Assembly (NCBI RefSeq): GCF_904849725.1
Contig: NC_058523.1
Location: 167,320,689-167,384,688, forward strand
Source: Hordeum vulgare subsp. vulgare
Taxonomy: Eukaryota; Streptophyta; Magnoliopsida; Poales; Poaceae
Direction of reading: 5' to 3'
Length of the DNA: 64,000 bases
Part shown: positions 35,130-47,022 of the stretch, piece after piece
Numbering within the stretch: position 1 is the first letter of the stretch
Layout: each line of letters starts with the position of its first letter
Program-made: the position numbers and the translations under genes
The notes under the pieces: model-generated
Told to the model about the DNA's origin: nothing
The model's database searches: none
Seen by the model: only the letters and a program-made list of their open reading frames with translations

Positions 35130-38100
35130 AATTCTTATTGTTGTTTAGCAAGATTGTGCTCATGTTTTATTTTTGCATTAAAAATGAAATAGGGATTTAA
35201 AGAAACCCTAGCACCTCACCTTGATTAAACCAATTTAAATAGTGTGTGATTTCAATGAACCCAAAATGGCCTTCATAAAAGCCCACCCTTTTTGATAAAT
35301 ATTGGAAACAATATTACACGGGTGGATATTTTTTTAAATACTTTTGGCATTTTAATTCAACCACAAAAGCCACTGATAATACCAAAATAATTGGTTCTAA
35401 ATATTTCACAATATTATAAAATGCTGAAACATCTTTGTGGATTTGGAAACATTCCAAATAACACCCCACAATTATATTCCCTATATTAGGAATAGTTTGG
35501 AGCCAAAAAAATAAATGAAAAAAATGTTAGAATTGTAAAAAGAAAAGAAAAAAAGAAAAAAAGGAAGAAGAACCTATCTAACGCTCACCTGGCGCAGCCC
35601 ACCAGAGGCAGGGTCGTCTTCTTCCTCTGCCTACTCGCCGAGGAGAGACTGAGCGGCGGCCTCCTCCACCTCTTGCTTCGCCGTGTCGCCCTCCGACGCT
35701 CCCAGGCCAGCGTGACGAGGGGAATGAAATCCCCAGGGACTTCCTTATCCTCTCCCTCTCTCCATTTCTCCTCTTCCCTTTAGTTCCTTCCTATCCTCTT
35801 CCTGCCGACATTGGAGGAGCTTGAGCTCGACGCAAACGAGCTCTCCGGTCACAGCAAGGCTTCCCCAAGCGTCTCATCACCTCCGCCTCATCGAGCTCGT
35901 CCTCTACGCCAACGGAATCGAGCCCCCGAGCCTTGCATCGCCCCATTGCCGCCGTTCCCCACCTCCGGCCACCGAAGCTTCACCGTCGATCCAGCCGACC
36001 CCGACCTCCTTCTCCGTTTCCGTTGCCTATGACAGCTCCGCGGTGAGCTGCGATTTGTTTCCCCCATTTAATCGAGCTCCTCACGCCCCTAGCACCATGG
36101 TCGTCGAACCCGAGCTACGGCAGCCACCACGACTCGTCGTCGGTGCCCTCCGGCCACCCTCAGCATCTCTTGCTACCCCTCTTGGATGAGGACGGGCCTG
36201 GGCTTCGTCCCAGTGCTCTTGACGCCCGAAGTCGAGCCCTATAGCATGATTTGGAGCAACTCTGGCGAGGAACTGCCGCGGGTTTGGTCGCCGCCGGTCA
36301 GCCTCCATCGGGCGGTGACGTGGCCAACCTAATCCTGTGCTAATTAGCGCTAACAGCCACTAACAGTGGTCCCTAGAGGTGGGTCAAACCCACTTAGGGG
36401 CTGGTCTGCGTGGGATTATCCTCGGTGACACTGACCAGTGGCCCCCACTGGTCAGGTTTGACTAGACCCAGGCGTGTTGCCCCAGTGACATCACCATGAC
36501 GCGGTAAATGAGTTTCTTTGAGTTAAATAATTCCAGAAAATGTTGAAAACTTTGAAAAATCATAGAAAATAAAATATAACTCCAAATTTAATAAATAATA
36601 TATGAAAAAGTATCACACAAATTCAATGAATACAATGGTGCTACTTGCATGCATGTCAAACTAAGTTATGAAACAGCATGAGGTCAAATCAATTAATGGA
36701 ATTTAATAAATGTCCTACTTTAAATAATATTTGAACTTTGAATTCAAATCAGCATCAAACCAAGGTTTTGATAGCCATACTAGCTCATGCTACATTTCAT
36801 TTCATGCCGTGATCATCCATCATATTGTTGCATTTGTATGATATTGATTGTTGCTATTATTTCGGTAGGCTCTGCCCCATCGGATACATCCGAATATTCG
36901 GCTGACGATTTTTACACTTCCGCTGATTTCCAAGGCAAGCACCATTTTTGATCATCCCGATAAATCCCATGATCTTGCTCCTGCTCTCACTTATTGCATT
37001 AGGACAAATATTTAAAATGCCTTACTTCGGTAGGTGAACCCATTACTTTGCATGACCTGTCATTGTCACAGTAAATAGCTAGACCTTGCAACCTAGCATA
37101 CCTGGTAGTTGCTTGAGCCATGATGTGTCTTATCCTGCTATGCTTGCTATGCTTAGAGTTGTGTCAACTCAGTTTCATCTGGGTGATGAACATGAATGGA
37201 AGAATGTGTTCTAGTGACAAGAGACTAAGTGTAGAACCTGATTTGGTAAAGGTACCGATGAATGGCTATGCAGGAGTACATGGCGGGTTGTTTCATTGGA
37301 ACCGTCCTTAGGAACTGAGTTCTGTGTATGAAATCCAAGACTAGATACTACCACACATGGGGATACTTAATTGACCCTCTCGACTTATTAATCGCCTAGT
37401 ACTCGGTCCAGAAGTTGCAAGTAGTTTCTGGTGTTAATAGTCATGCTCGAGGTCGTGCATACTGCTGACCTTAGAGGTGGGCTATGACGCGGTAGGCAGT
37501 GGCACGGTGTACCAAGTGGCACCCTGATGGTGGGCTTGGGAACCCTACCCACATCGTTTGGGGCCGTAGCGGAAACTTCGGCCGAACTTCCATGCGGGTT
37601 CACTCTCAAATAGGCGATAAACCTGGACTAGGTATTAGCGGGGTTAACGGTAGTGGCGGACTCCCTCGCTAGGCTTCCGCTTGAAGGTTGCCGAGGTGCG
37701 TAAAGTGCACATGGCAATAAGTGGCGAGAGCGTGTGTGAATAAGTACAACCCTGCACGGTTATGATCTATTCGAATAGCTGCGTCCGTGGATATCTACTA
37801 CTTGGAGACATATGTTGTTCATAGATAACTTTAATGGCTACTCATAAAAGTATCAAGATAATTGTGAGTATCATATATGGCATTGCCGTAGGGAAACGGG
37901 AAGGAATCCATGATAGGGTATTGTTGTGGTGGTAGTGGACTCGTGTACGACTTATCAAAGTTGTTTAAAACTATTAAAAGTTGTAGTATAGGCTAGCCAA
38001 GAGTCAAAGATGGCTTGCTGCATGAAACCCCACAACCCCCTTTATTGATACATGTGCATGAGTAGATAGATCTGTTCGAAAGTCTTGCTCAATACCTTTG

Positions 38101-38929
38101 TACTCATGTTTGCTTAATAATTGTTGCAGAAGACACCCATGAGCCCTCAGGTGGGTTCTACCTAGACCTCGATGATGACGAGTAGCTGGTGTCCCAGCTA
38201 CGAACTGGCCCCTTTCAGAAGGGATCTGTAGATAGTCAGGCTTTATGCCTTTTCCTTTCGTTTTTCTGTACTCAGACAACTTTAATGCTTTCGCATGGCT
38301 TGTATGACTTTCTTTGTATGACTTGAATGTCGGGTCATGTGACCCCTACCTGTATGCACTTATTATGCAAGACTCTTCCGAGTCTTCTAAATAAATGTTG
38401 TGATGTTGTATGGTTATGTTGTGATGCCATTGTTGTATCTATGCATATCAAGTATGTCATGCGTACGTGTGATGTACTGTAATATGTATGGGGTTCGACA
38501 CCTAGTCATATGACCTTAGTAGCTCTCTATATAGAGAAATGCCCCTTTGTGTTTCCACCGAGCCTTGGTAGTTCGCTACTGCTCCGGACACATTGGTTGA
38601 CCGGCATGTATCCGTCTTAGTTCTTGTGTAATGGAGTCCTTGTAGCTTGCTACGACTCGTCTACACTCGTTGATGACCGACACCTGCTTTGCTGGGTTAT
38701 GTATGCATGTCTCTGTACAGTTGAGCCACTTGAGTTTATGACTAGTTATGTCGACCCGGGTTCTTTGACATTGGAATACTAGCGACACAGTTGCATACGT
38801 GAGTCAAAATGCGCAAACGGTCCCGGCAAAGGTAAGGTGGCAGCCGTGGGGTTAACCGTGCGTGAGACCGCAAAGGGATGTGATGTGTTACACGCTGGAT
38901 TCCTATGACTTAGGATCGGGGTCCAGACA
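35116..38929 (+). repeat. Element H2 3' LTR (about 3.8 kb)
   Basis: Runs from TGTCACATCCC to GGGGTCCAGACA. It includes a CpG-rich block at about 35580-36350 and AT-rich stretches. Its right part repeats 28397-29372. The next bases are TCAGA; the matching target duplication would be out of view. No gene is seen within it. Confidence 0.87.
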
Positions 38930-40420
38930 TCAGAACCTCGAAATAATAGAAAGAATTGAAAACAAGAACTCTGAGATAACTTCAACACTCCGGATAGAAT
39001 AGAGAGAAATGACAGCGAGAATACTTGATAAGAACTTTCAACATGGGAAAGAATATAAAGGATGAAAAAGGATATAATGAACACTGAGATCTTAAATTGA
39101 ATCCACCGGGTAAGAAACAACATGAAGAAATGATAAACTCGACCTCCTGAGAATTTTACAATCAATCACCGGATACCACACGGAAGAGAAGATAGAGGAA
39201 GCAACAATTAGAAGAAGACACTTGGATGAAAATGGAATCACTGAAGAAAAGGGAGGGAAGGCGGGAGAAACAAAGACAAATTGGGACAGATGAGAGAAAC
39301 TCCGAAAGAGAAGAGAATTTGATATTGCAAATCTTTGGGAGGATTGAATTCACTTGTAGAGAAGCACACCGGATGAAAAAGAATTGATAAGACGACTCTG
39401 GTTGACAAGAATTGAACACAAGTTAATTGAGCAGAAGAATTTGCACTCCCATAAAAATATGAGAACACCTCTTGGAAAAGATACGAAATCACCATTTGAC
39501 ATCGAAGCAACTCGAATTACCATACTCCAACAAAGAAAAGGGTGATGCTTACGAAACAAGCCAGAAAAAATTCATAACAGAGATTTTTTCCGATATTTTC
39601 GTGGACAGGATCGCACGGGCTCGATCTTACAGTAGCCATCATTACAAGGCAGTGCACACGACATATGAAGCATCCGCGAGTCATAGCAAGCTACAAGGAC
39701 TCTTTAAGACACAACGAGAACCGATGTAAGATGATTGTGAACAAACGAATCCACTAGATGTCGAACCCCAACCTCACATCATGCATCTGTTGGAAGATTG
39801 TCCTATAAGTAACTACTTAAATTCCCACCTAAGAACTCCCGAAATTTCTGGTCATGCAATCTGGTCCACGGATACAAGGAGTAATATATCACTCAACTGC
39901 TATACTAACACGTCCAGTGTATCACATCCGTCAACACATAACCAGAATCTTGGAACTTCATCTATCTTAGACCCTCGTAATCACAACGATACTAAGTGTG
40001 GCAATACATCCAGATCTATCTACACCAGTACTGGGGAAGCCGTACTCCTCTCGCCACTACTAGTATTGAAGCAATTTCGAACATCCTTCGTCCTGAGATA
40101 CTAAGAAATCTGAATGATAACGATGAGCTCAAGAATCCCCTGGAGCTCAACTCCTCGGAAGAAATCAAGTCAGACAGGAGGCACCAAAACAGAACTCCGT
40201 CACATCGACATCATATAGATTCCAAGAATATCCAAGTGATCTTCAAAAATTGAGTGAGAAGAGGAGTAGAATTAAAATTCCTAAGTCGTGAACCTCACCA
40301 TCACATAGATGGGGAGAAAAAAGAAACCTACTCTCCGATATAACTAAGACTCAAAATTGTTTTTCACTAGACTCGACTCGGTCAAGTTCGATCAATCAAG
40401 GGGGCTCCTAGGTCGGTACT
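38930..40420 (-). other. Element H3 leader, non-coding
   Basis: About 1.5 kb of purine-rich (plus-strand) sequence without a convincing ORF on the minus strand, and no counterpart of the extra ORFs of A and H2. Two short blocks on the minus strand (39677-39702 and 39753-39769) match the H2 LTR (29180-29205 and near 29007) in the same relative order. Confidence 0.6.
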
Positions 40421-40432
40421 GCTCTGATACCA
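40421..40432 (-). other. Element H3 primer-binding site (initiator Met-tRNA)
   Basis: TGGTATCAGAGC on the minus strand, the standard 12-mer of chromoviruses, three bases from the LTR edge. Confidence 0.9.
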
Positions 40433-40435
40433 ACT

Positions 40436-41479
40436 TGTAACGCCCAAGATGCGGCCCTATCCTTATTTTGGCAAGAGGGCCTCAATAGGTATAGAAGCGC
40501 ATCTCGTCGTTTCGCAAGAATGGATATCGTTACAAGTACATGTACTAAAGAAAAGAGTATATGGAATTGGCTTACACTCGCCACATGCTACATCAGAGTC
40601 ACATCGGTACAATACATAAATATCACGAGGAAGAGAACGGTCCAACTATAGACAAAAACAAACGAGAAAAGAATGACGTCCATCCTTGCTATCCCAGGCT
40701 GCCGGCCTGGAACCCATCCTAGATTGATGACGAAGAAGAAGAAGAAACTCCAAATGAACAATCATCACGCTCACGTCTTAATGTCCTTTACTTGTACTTG
40801 CAACTGGTGTTGTAGTAATCTGTGAGCCACAGGGGACTCAGCAATCTCATTTCCAAAGGTATCAAACCTAGCAAAGCTTAATGGGTGAGGTATGGTTAAG
40901 TGGTGCGCTACAGCAAGCGACTAAGCATTTATATGAGGTGGCTAACTTACGAGTACAAGAATAAGAGGGGGTGATCTACGCATAGCGAACGTGAACTACT
41001 GATGACCAAATGAATGATCCTGAACACCTACTTATGTCCAACATAACCCCACCATGTCCTCAATCGGAGAAGGAGATCACGAAAGAGACAGTCATGGTTA
41101 CACACTCAGTTGGCAAGTTTTAATTAAGTTTACTTTAGGTCGTCTAGAACCAGATGTTAAACAAAGTTCCACATTGCCACATAACCGGGGCACGGATTTC
41201 TGAAAGATTTAACCCTGCAGGGGTGCTCCAACTGGTCCATCACAAATTACCACAAGCCGCGTAGAAATCATCGATCACGATACTCGCGATCTCGTCGGAC
41301 TCCTTAGTGGAAAACCTCAACTGTGAGATTACCCACAGCATCACCGGAATCTCGATGGACAAGATATTTTGTGAAAGGTAAAAATAATCCAGGAAGGCCG
41401 CCCGACATGTCGACGAACCCGATAGGAGCCGTGTATCTCGTTCTCACGACACGAACGGATGGGAAAGCCTACGGGTAAC
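40436..41479 (-). repeat. Element H3 5' LTR, partial
   Basis: Begins TGTAACGCCCAAGATGCGG and is cut by D at 41480. The last five bases before D are GTAAC, the expected left target duplication of D. No gene or TATA box is recognised in this part, which is the R/U5 side of the LTR. Confidence 0.8.
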
Positions 41480-43242
41480 TGACGTCAGTTGTGCTTCCCT
41501 GGCAATGGCTCCAGAAAAGGGTTGATCCTGCAATCTCTGGCGTTAGCTAGATGAATGCTTATTACAACAAACCTTCTCCTACGACGGCACGGGAAGAATG
41601 CTCATAGCACTCCCTGGCAATGAAACTGGAAGAATGTTGTTGATGGCCCACCAGCGCGTGGGTTCGGAGCAGTTTTCGAGGGTAGAGTATTCGACCCAAT
41701 TTGTAGATCGCCAAGAGGAGGTGAGAGAATATTCTCGAGTATTAGCACCTGAATTTGTCGGATTCAACCACACCTGAAAGATTAGTATCTGCAGGCACAG
41801 TAGTAATAGCAAAGTAATATGATAACAACGGTGTCAGAAACGATTTGTTGACGGCAGACTATTCCTAACGATTGTTTCAATGGCGCCTTCGTTGTCGCGT
41901 TGACGGAAGTTGTCAGTTCCCGTCAACGTCCGGTGAACCAACAGTGTAGCAGGTAGTAGCAGTGTAACGAGCAATAGAAGTGGGAAGGAACAGTAGTAGT
42001 GACAGCAGTAGCAAGTAGCAATAGCAGTAGGAGAGCAAAACAAGTGGCAGAAGTAGCAACAGTAGTAGCAGCAGAGCAAGACAAGTAACAGCACTAGCAG
42101 CAGTAGTAGCAGCAGAGCAAGACAGGTAACAGCAGTAGCAAGAGTAGGACAAACTCGTAGGCAATGGGTCGGTGATTTGTTTGGATGATATTCATCATGC
42201 AACAGCTATAACACAAAGAGATATGTGGCTCGCTCCCGTTCGTCAATGTGATGTAGGCATGCATTCCATGTGTCGCCATACGTGCTTAGGGAAAAGAACT
42301 TGCATGACATCTATTTTCCATCCCTCCCGTGGCAGCGGGGTCCAAAAGGAAACTACGGGATATTAAGGTTCTCCTTTTAATAAAGAACCGGACCAACGCA
42401 TTAGCACTTTGTGAACACATGAACTCCTCAAACTATGATCATCACCGGGAGTGGTTCCGGTTGTTATCACTCCGGGGTTGCCGGATCATAACACATAGTA
42501 GGTAACTACAACTTGCAAGATCGGATCCAAAATACACATATATTAGTGACAACATAATAATTTCAGATATGAAATCATGGCACTGGCAAAGTAGTAGCAA
42601 CATCAAATCTCAGAACATAGTGGATACTAGGGATCAATCCCCATGAAAACTAACTTGATTACATGATAGATCTCATCCTACTCATCACCGCCCAGCGAGC
42701 CTACGAATAGATTACTCACGAACGACGAAGAGCTTCATGGAATTGGAGAGGGAAGAAGGTTGATGATGACAATGGCGACGATTTCCCCTCTCCGGAGCCC
42801 AAGACGGACTCCAGATCTGCCCTCCAGATGAAGAACAGGAGGTGGCGGCGCCTCCGTATCGAAAATGCGACGAAAACTTCTCTTTTTATTGTTTGTGGGA
42901 TGAAAGACAACTTATAGAGCTGCAGTTGGGGGCGGCAGGTGCCTGTGGGCCCCACAAGCCTACCCACCGCCACCAGGGGGGTGGTGGCGGAGCAGGGGCT
43001 TGTGGCCCACTGGCCCACCCCCTGAGGTGGAACTTGGCGCAGATATTTTTGATATTTTCCAAAACTGCTCCCCGTAAATTTTTAGGACGTTTGGAGAACT
43101 TTGATATCTGCACAAAAATAACACCAAGGCAATTCTGCTGAAAACACCGTCAGTCCAGGTTAGTTCCATTCAAATCATGCAAATTATAGTCCAAAACAAG
43201 GGCAAAAGAGTTTGGAAAAGTAGATACGTTGGAGACGTATCA
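41480..43242 (-). repeat. Element D 3' LTR
   Basis: Starts TGACGTCAGTTGTGC and ends GACGTATCA, 1763 bp. It carries a long AGC/AGT-type trinucleotide tract (about 41945-42140) and a GC-rich inverted repeat at about 42949-43015 (GGGCCCCACAAGCC ... GGCTTGTGGCCC). Leucine-rich frames over the trinucleotide tract are artefacts. Confidence 0.92.
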
Positions 43243-43258
43243 ACTCCCCCAAGCTTAA
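43243..43258 (-). other. Element D polypurine tract
   Basis: On the minus strand AAGCTTGGGGGAGT abuts the LTR start TGATACGTCTCC. A second copy lies inside the element near 45120. Confidence 0.8.
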
Positions 43259-45153
43259 AACCTTGCTTGTCCTCAAGCAACTCAGTTGACAAACTGAGAG
43301 AGAAAGAAAAACTTTGACAAACTCTGTTTGATCTTGTTGTCGCAACTATGTCTAACTCATAACCAGAATTTCAGCAAGATCACAAGTTAACCACATAAGC
43401 AATTGACACAAAGGTCTCACGGTAAACTAATATCAATGGCATAATCAGCTAACGAGCAAATAATAATGAGTTTCAAATACCAATACTTCAATCAAAACAA
43501 GCATGAAGCAATATGAATAGGTGGTATCTCGCTAGCTCTTTTTTGAGACCGCAAAACATAAATGCAGAGCACTTTCAAAGATCAAGGGCTGACTAAACAT
43601 TGTAATTCATAGCAACGAAGATCCAGTCATAGTCATACTCAATATCAATCAAAAGCAAAGCATGAAAATGACAGAGGTGCTCTCTAATTGGTGCTTATAT
43701 AAGAGGAGGATGACTCGACAGGAAAATAAATAGACAAGCCCTTCGCAGAGGGAAGCATTGATTTGCATAGGTGCCAGAGCTCAAGCTTTGAAAACAGATT
43801 TAATAATTTTGGGTGGCATGCTTTCATTGTCAACGCAATGACCAAGAGTTCTCAATATCTTCCATGGTACTCATCCTATAGGCGGTTCCCAAGCAGAAAA
43901 GTAAAGTTTTAACCCCCCACCACCAATCAATCACACTCCACGGCTAGCCAAATCCTCGGGTACCGTCCATACTAACATCAATCCGGGGGGAGTCTTGTTT
44001 TACTGTTATGTTTTCAATTTAAGCATGGAACTGGGCATCCCAAATACCGGCCCCTTTCTCGTGAATGACTGTGAACAAACACATGTCGAGGATAACACTC
44101 CTAGCATGGAAGGTACCAATAGCCCTCTGTCACCACATGAGCTGTTCGAGCATGCAAAGCAGATTATTTCTAGAAGTTTTAGAAAATGGCACATGCAAAT
44201 TTACTTTGAACGGCAGGTAGATACTGCAAATAGGTAGGTATGGTGGACTCTCATCGAAAAACTTTTGGGTTTATGGAAGTGGATGCACAAGCAGTATTCC
44301 CGCTTAGTACAAGTGAAGGCTAGCAAAAGACTGGGAAGCGACCAACTAGAGAGCGACAACAGTCATTAAGATGCAATGAGTTTGACTAACATTGAATGCA
44401 AGCATAACCAGGATATAAATCACCATGAACACGAACATCATAGAGGCTATGTTGATTTTGTTTCAACTACATGCATGAACATGCGCCAAGTCAAGCCACT
44501 TGAAACATTCAAAGGAGAATACCATCTTATCATAATACATCATAGTCATCTCAAAATCTATGTTGGCAATCAAGACAAACCATTATAAGCTCTCAGCTAA
44601 ATAAGCATGGCATGAGAAACTATGATCTCTAAGTTGTCATTGCAAACATGGTTCTCTCACAACAAAGCTAAATCTGGGTCGACAAGCTAGTCATAATTAC
44701 AAAAACAAAATAGATAGAGTTCGTACCAGCTTTTCAGTCTCAGTCACTTCATCATATATCATCAATTGTTGCCTTTCATTTGCTAGATTGGACTAAGCTG
44801 AATCTGCAGGCAAACACGAAGGAGAAGACAAAATAATATGGCTCTTTGAAAGCTAAACAGGTAAGCACGTAAGAACCACTAAGCATTGTAACCAATATCT
44901 TCTACCTTGACACAAAGAAAAAGAAAACTATTTACACGGGAAAGCTCCCAACAAGCAAAAGAAGAAAAAAAAAATCTTTTTGGGTTTTCTCAAAAGGACA
45001 CAAAAAAAGAAAACAAGAAAACGAAAATAAACTAGCATGGATAATACAGTGGCAAAGTGTAAACACCGGCTAACAAAGCGAAAGAATAAGCATGAATGTA
45101 AAGTCGGTGAGAACACGTACTCCCCCAAGCTTAGGCTTTTGGCCTAGCTTGGT
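43259..45153 (-). other. Element D non-coding region between the ATHILA-type ORF and the 3' LTR
   Basis: About 1.9 kb without a credible gene. A polypurine-like motif (ACTCCCCCAAGCTTAGG on the plus strand, about 45119-45135) sits just after the ORF stop, followed on the plus strand by the palindromic AGGCTTTTGGCCT. An A-rich stretch lies at about 44930-45030. Confidence 0.65.
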
Positions 45154-46221
45154 CTACTCCCATGGTGGGAAATAACCAGCTCCAGGATACTCCGGAGCAA
45201 ACTGTGGATGCCACTGCTGTGTGAGCTCCTCTGGCTCCCACTGATAAACTGGCGTCTGGTACTCGACTGGCGGCTCGGGCACGGGCACCTGTGGTTGGGC
45301 CAAGCCCCAATATGCGTAGATGTCCGTGGGCATAATAGTGTACCTACCTGCATGAAGATCAAACAAAGAAGGAGCAGGCAAAGTAATAATCTCTCGAGTA
45401 CCCTGACTAAACACCAGGTTATAAATCATCCGTCTACTAGCACCTCTATCCAGAAAATCATGGCGAACCATGCTATCATAATCCAGATGTCTCTCAGGGA
45501 GAAGCATCTCTCCTTCCTCTCCCAGTCTAATGGGTATCTCAAAGTGTCTGGCAAGACGGGTAGCGTACATACCTCCATAGACGACACCCTTAGAACAGTT
45601 CAGGTTCAACCGATGAGCTACTATAGCGCCCAAGCTATAAGTCTTATCGTTATAAAGGCCTTCGCGCAAAACCGCAAGGTCTGGAGAACTAAGTGATCCA
45701 GCCTCCCCACGGCCAATCAAACATTTTCCCACAAATAGTGAGAAGTATCGAAGCACAGGAAAATGTATGCTAGCAATTATAGCGCAAGACACTCCTCTCT
45801 CCTCTCCAACAGCAATAGAACCAATGAAATCCTCCAAGTCCCGTGGACGAGGGTCACGGATATCCCCAACATAAGGTAATTAGCATATATTGCAAAAATC
45901 CTGCAGCGTCATGCACTGGGGGACATCGTATATCATGAACTCTACCATGGGAGGATTCTTCCTTGGATAAAAGTTGAAGATTTGAACGAAAATATTGGTG
46001 AGGAGGAGGTATTGTGGGCACTTATCTTCAACAAACGCAGTAATACCTGCGTTCTCCACCAAGTAATAAAAGTCTTCATATAGTCCGACGACGCACAAAA
46101 ATTCATCACTTGGCCACTCGCACGCTCGAACTTCTGTGACTCGAGGGACTACGTACTTGGGGTGGTTCTTCTCGTCCTCCTTGTGGTTACGGCTTGAAGA
46201 GCCTCTCAAGAACCTCCTCAT
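45154..46221 (-). pseudogene. Element D ATHILA-type second ORF, one stop
   Basis: A 356-codon frame from the ATG at 46221 (MRRFLRGSSS) to 45154, broken by one TAA at 45880-45882. The sequence has the look of the ATHILA ORF-1 family (Pfam PF03078, from memory). It has a block around RACEWPSDEFLCVVGLYEDF, a KCPQYLLLTNIFVQIFNF block, then DLEDFIGSIAVGEE and SIHFPVLRYFSLFVGKCLIG. It ends in a proline- and glutamine-rich tail. No signal peptide or clear membrane segment is obvious. Its position after gag-protease and before the 3' LTR is where Athila elements carry their third gene. Molecular role unknown. Confidence 0.72.
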
Positions 46222-47022
46222 CTTTTCCTATTTCTAGCTCTGGAAAATTCTGAAATTTTTAGAGACTTCGAAAGAAAAGTGAACAAGGATTAACCCAACT
46301 TGTAGCAACTACTCCTACTAGTTCCTAGAGACCGTATCACGCGCTAAAACTTCTTGGAACCAGCTAAAATCAACATTTATAGCTCAAGAACAGGGTCACC
46401 AAGGTAGCAAGAATTCGCGAAGGATAAAGCACTAGATCAAAAACTAATTGGACCAATGGAGGAGTCACTTACCAAGGAGTAATTTCCCCAAAACAGTTCG
46501 GAGAATGGTGCTTTGAGCAAAGAGATCGAAAATCACAGCCAAATGAGCAAGAACACGGGTTTGAGCTGCGAAACAATTTTTTTGGAGGTGGAAGAAGAGG
46601 CCGGGAGCTGGAATGAGTGGAGGGGGTGCCTGTGGGCTCCACAAGCTTGCACCCAACCACCAGGGGGTAGGTGGTGGTGGGGGGGCTTGTGGCCCACTGG
46701 TGAGTCCCCCTGACCAGCTCTCAGGCCCAGAAATTTTCAAAAATTCCAGAAAAAATCATACTAAATTTTCAGGACCGTCGGAGAACTTTTATTTTCGAGG
46801 TATTTTTCTCCGGGACGCTAAAACAAAAAGTTGGGAAACCTAAACTAATTCCATCATTTTTCTTCTAAGCAACAGAAACTGAAAGCTTAAAACAGAGGTA
46901 TGTGACTCTTTGATTCATCCGTTTCATGGTCATCGAAAGAAATCCGTCAATGGGGTTGATCAAATCCTTATGACAAAACCTTCTCAAATCGCAAGAGAGA
47001 ACGGAGAATTTTCTAATAGCCA
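46222..47022 (-). other. Element D intergenic region with an LTR-like GC-rich block
   Basis: Between gag-protease and the ATHILA-type ORF. Bases 46600-46700 resemble the GC-rich hairpin block of the D LTR (CTGTGGGC...CCACAAGC and GGCTTGTGGCCCACTGG), followed by a similar AAATTTTCA and GAACTTT context. It could be an internal promoter region or a captured LTR fragment. No gene is seen. Confidence 0.55.

Larger units (their letters stand above)
28397..38929 (+). mobile_element. Element H2: Tekay/Del-type Gypsy chromovirus, 5' LTR cut by H1
   Basis: A plus-strand element. The remaining 5' LTR piece (28397-29372) matches the 3' LTR at about 37887-38827. Between them lie an extra ORF, gag-pol and a polypurine tract. 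The 3' LTR ends TCCAGACA at 38929. H1 begins or ends within the 5' LTR, so the first part of H2 is outside the window. The element is dead: primer site missing, many stops and frameshifts, damaged catalytic motifs. Confidence 0.88.
38930..41479 (-). mobile_element. Element H3: chromovirus leader, primer site and partial 5' LTR
   Basis: Only the 5' end of a minus-strand element is visible. A standard primer site (40421-40432) separates an internal leader (38930-40420) from an LTR starting TGTAACGCCC at 40436. H2 interrupts the leader and D interrupts the LTR, so the gag-pol of H3 and the rest of its LTR are outside the window. It is the outermost host element seen here. Confidence 0.8.

Noticed and set aside
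38779..39559. Phenylalanine- and serine-rich minus-strand frames
   Set aside because: They come from a purine-rich leader of H3, overlap in two frames, and show no domain.
41834..42202. Leucine-, cysteine- and tyrosine-rich 'membrane' frames (also 62828-63130)
   Set aside because: They are translations of an AGC/AGT trinucleotide tract in the D LTR and change freely between the two LTR copies.
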